Source: Aliiroseovarius sediminis
GTDB lineage: Bacteria > Pseudomonadota > Alphaproteobacteria > Rhodobacterales > Rhodobacteraceae
DNA: 64,000 nt
NCBI RefSeq assembly: GCF_022678485.1
Contig: NZ_JALBYP010000038.1
Coordinates: 124,001-188,000, forward strand
Direction: 5' to 3'
This document shows positions 62,682 through 64,000 of this stretch, in pieces. The position numbers and the translations under genes were made by a program. Within the stretch, counting starts at the first letter, position 1; each line of letters opens with the position of its first letter. The notes under the pieces are model-generated. The model searched no databases. It was not told where the DNA came from and saw only the letters and a program-made list of their open reading frames with translations.

Positions 62682-63559
62682 AATTTGTTTCCTTCATCGA
62701 AAAGGGGGGCCGCACGATCATACCCCAAGTCTTTTAAGGCGGAGGCTAACGAGCTCTTCCAGTCGGGTGCCTGTATCCCAAAATCTTGGGTTAGTGCCGA
62801 ACAATCCAGACGCGAATTCAGCGGGCGGGCTGCGGGAGTCGGGTATTCGCTTGTTGGGATGGCGCTTACCTGCGTGGGTCGGCTGGCTTGCGCAAATATC
62901 TCAGTTGCGAAGCCTGACCAGCTTGTATTGGGCGCACCGGCGAAGTGATAGGTGCCGCCTTGCTGGCCCGCCACCATTGATCGCGACATAATCAACAGCG
63001 CGTTTGCGATGTCGGCTGCGGACGTCGGCCCGCCGATTTGATCCCCAACAATATTTAGGGCATCGCGGCTTTCAGACAGGCGCAGCATCGTCTTGAGGAA
63101 ATTGTTGCCGTGTGACGAAAAAACCCAACTGGTGCGTAGGATCGCATGGTTTCCGCCGGACGCGCGAACACCAATTTCGCCCGTAAGCTTCGAGCGGCCA
63201 TAAGCATTTTTTGGTCCGACCGGATCGTCAACTTTCCAACTGTGATCACCGGTACCGTCAAAGACATAATCGGTCGAGACATGTAAAAATGGGATGCCGT
63301 TTGCTGCCGCGGCCCTTGCCATTGCAGTGGGAGCGTCACCATTGACGATGGTTGCCAAGGCCTCTTCTTCTTCGGCTTTGTCAACCGCGGTGTATGCAGC
63401 AGCGTTGATCACCACATCAGCGTCGCTTTCCAGTATGACATTAGCACAGGCGTCGGGGTTTGACAGATCCGCCTGATCGCGGCCAAGCGAGACCACGTTG
63501 GCTTGTCGCTGAAGTTCTGTTGCCACCTGGCCTGTCTTGCCAAATACCAGCACCTTCAT
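62678..63559 (-). CDS. rmlD: dTDP-4-dehydrorhamnose reductase
   Basis: This is a 293-residue short-chain reductase. The NADPH site is [15 protein letters not shown], the catalytic STDYVFDG with YGRSKLTGE (Tyr and Lys) follows, and [20 protein letters not shown] is a family mark. It makes the last step to dTDP-L-rhamnose. It lies between rmlB and rmlA with a 24-bp gap and a 4-bp overlap. Confidence 0.96.
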   Translation of the reverse strand: MKVLVFGKTGQVATELQRQANVVSLGRDQADLSNPDACANVILESDADVVINAAAYTAVDKAEEEEALATIVNGDAPTAMARAAAANGIPFLHVSTDYVFDGTGDHSWKVDDPVGPKNAYGRSKLTGEIGVRASGGNHAILRTSWVFSSHGNNFLKTMLRLSESRDALNIVGDQIGGPTSAADIANALLIMSRSMVAGQQGGTYHFAGAPNTSWSGFATEIFAQASRPTQVSAIPTSEYPTPAARPLNSRLDCSALTQDFGIQAPDWKSSLASALKDLGYDRAAPLFDEGNKL

Positions 63560-63583
63560 TGCACTATCTCCTGCCTTCTTGGG

Positions 63584-64000
63584 TTAACCAGTACCAAGCC
63601 GTTTGCCGACACCATCTCGATCTTGCAGTGCGCGCCACCAGTCTTCGTTTTCCAGGTACCATTCAACGGTTCTGCGCAAACCTTCTTCCACGGTCACGGA
63701 TGGGTGCCAGCCCAACTCGTTCCGAATACGCGTGGGATCAATGGCATAGCGCGCGTCATGCCCCGGTCGGTCGGTCACAAATTCGATCAGATCACCATAG
63801 CGTCCGCTGTTACGTGGGCGCAATTCATCCAGAATGCCACAGAGCGTTTGGACCAGCTCCAGATTTGTCCGCTCATTCTCGCCCCCGATGTTGTAGGAAC
63901 GGCCAACTTCGCCATTTTCAAGCACCGTCAACAGCGCATCTGCGTGATCTTCCACGTAAAGCCAATCGCGCACGTTTGACCCGCTCCCATAAATCGGAAG
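63584..64000 (-). CDS. rmlB: dTDP-glucose 4,6-dehydratase (3' part, runs off the window)
   Basis: The frame is open to the window edge and contains the C-terminal 138 residues. PIYGSGSNVRDWLYVEDHAD is the conserved RmlB segment, followed by SYNIGGENERTNLELV and DRPGHDARYAIDPTRI with ELGWHPSVTVEEGLR. An internal ATG at 63973 is not the start. It is the second enzyme of dTDP-rhamnose synthesis and first of the visible rmlB-rmlD-rmlA-glycosyltransferase run. Confidence 0.95.
   Translation of the reverse strand, partial: LPIYGSGSNVRDWLYVEDHADALLTVLENGEVGRSYNIGGENERTNLELVQTLCGILDELRPRNSGRYGDLIEFVTDRPGHDARYAIDPTRIRNELGWHPSVTVEEGLRRTVEWYLENEDWWRALQDRDGVGKRLGTG

Overview
The window looks like the chromosome of an alphaproteobacterium of the Rhodobacterales / Roseobacter group. 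This rests on GC-rich coding (an estimate by eye), a class I PHA synthase, a YjbH/YjbF exopolysaccharide pair, DUF2339, DUF411, DUF2271 and DUF2793 proteins, an IS91-type element with its own tyrosine recombinase, and many ATGA stop/start overlaps. The assignment is by gene content only; there is no rRNA or marker gene to prove it.

Layout. (1) 1-3.5 kb: the 5' part of a giant Gly-Asp repeat protein, divergent from a LuxR-type regulator and a hypothetical protein. (2) 3.9-7.2 kb: a heavy-metal module, a MerR regulator divergent from a ZntA-type P1B ATPase, with a textbook MerR promoter between them, then a DUF411 protein. (3) 7.4-17.5 kb: a DUF2339 membrane protein and a five-gene yhiI-rbbA-yhhJ-type export operon that includes its own TetR regulator and a 63-residue membrane protein. 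(4) 17.6-20 kb: PHA synthase and a small membrane protein. (5) 20-27.2 kb: a two-component system divergent from PepSY-duplicate, cytochrome b561, DUF2271, PepSY-flavodoxin-reductase and ApbE genes, together a candidate envelope electron-transfer and flavinylation module. (6) 27.3-28.6 kb: a transglutaminase-like gene and a broken flavin oxidoreductase.

(7) 28.6-44.8 kb is an accessory island ending at a tRNA-Arg(ACG). It holds a Tn7-like transposition module (TnsA, TnsB/TniA, TnsC/TniB, TniQ, a Ner-like regulator and two small acidic or antitoxin-like ORFs), an IS91-family element with a decayed transposase, an AAA ATPase/subtilase pair of the ietAS anti-phage type, and a HEPN/RES-type protein. 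AT content is visibly higher here than in the flanks.

(8) 45-47.3 kb: CoA-transferase/racemase and acyl-CoA dehydrogenase. (9) 47.5-64 kb: surface polysaccharide and matrix genes: YjbH, YjbF, ManC, a small exported protein, a CAP-domain protein, Ugd, a phosphoglycosyl-transferase, RmlC, a DUF2793 protein, a giant RTX protein, a family 2 glycosyltransferase, RmlA, RmlD and the 3' end of RmlB. Together they make GDP-mannose, UDP-glucuronate and dTDP-rhamnose, and supply export and matrix proteins for a capsule or biofilm.

All calls come from reading translations and motifs by eye. No database search was possible, and transposon ends and attachment sites could not be located.
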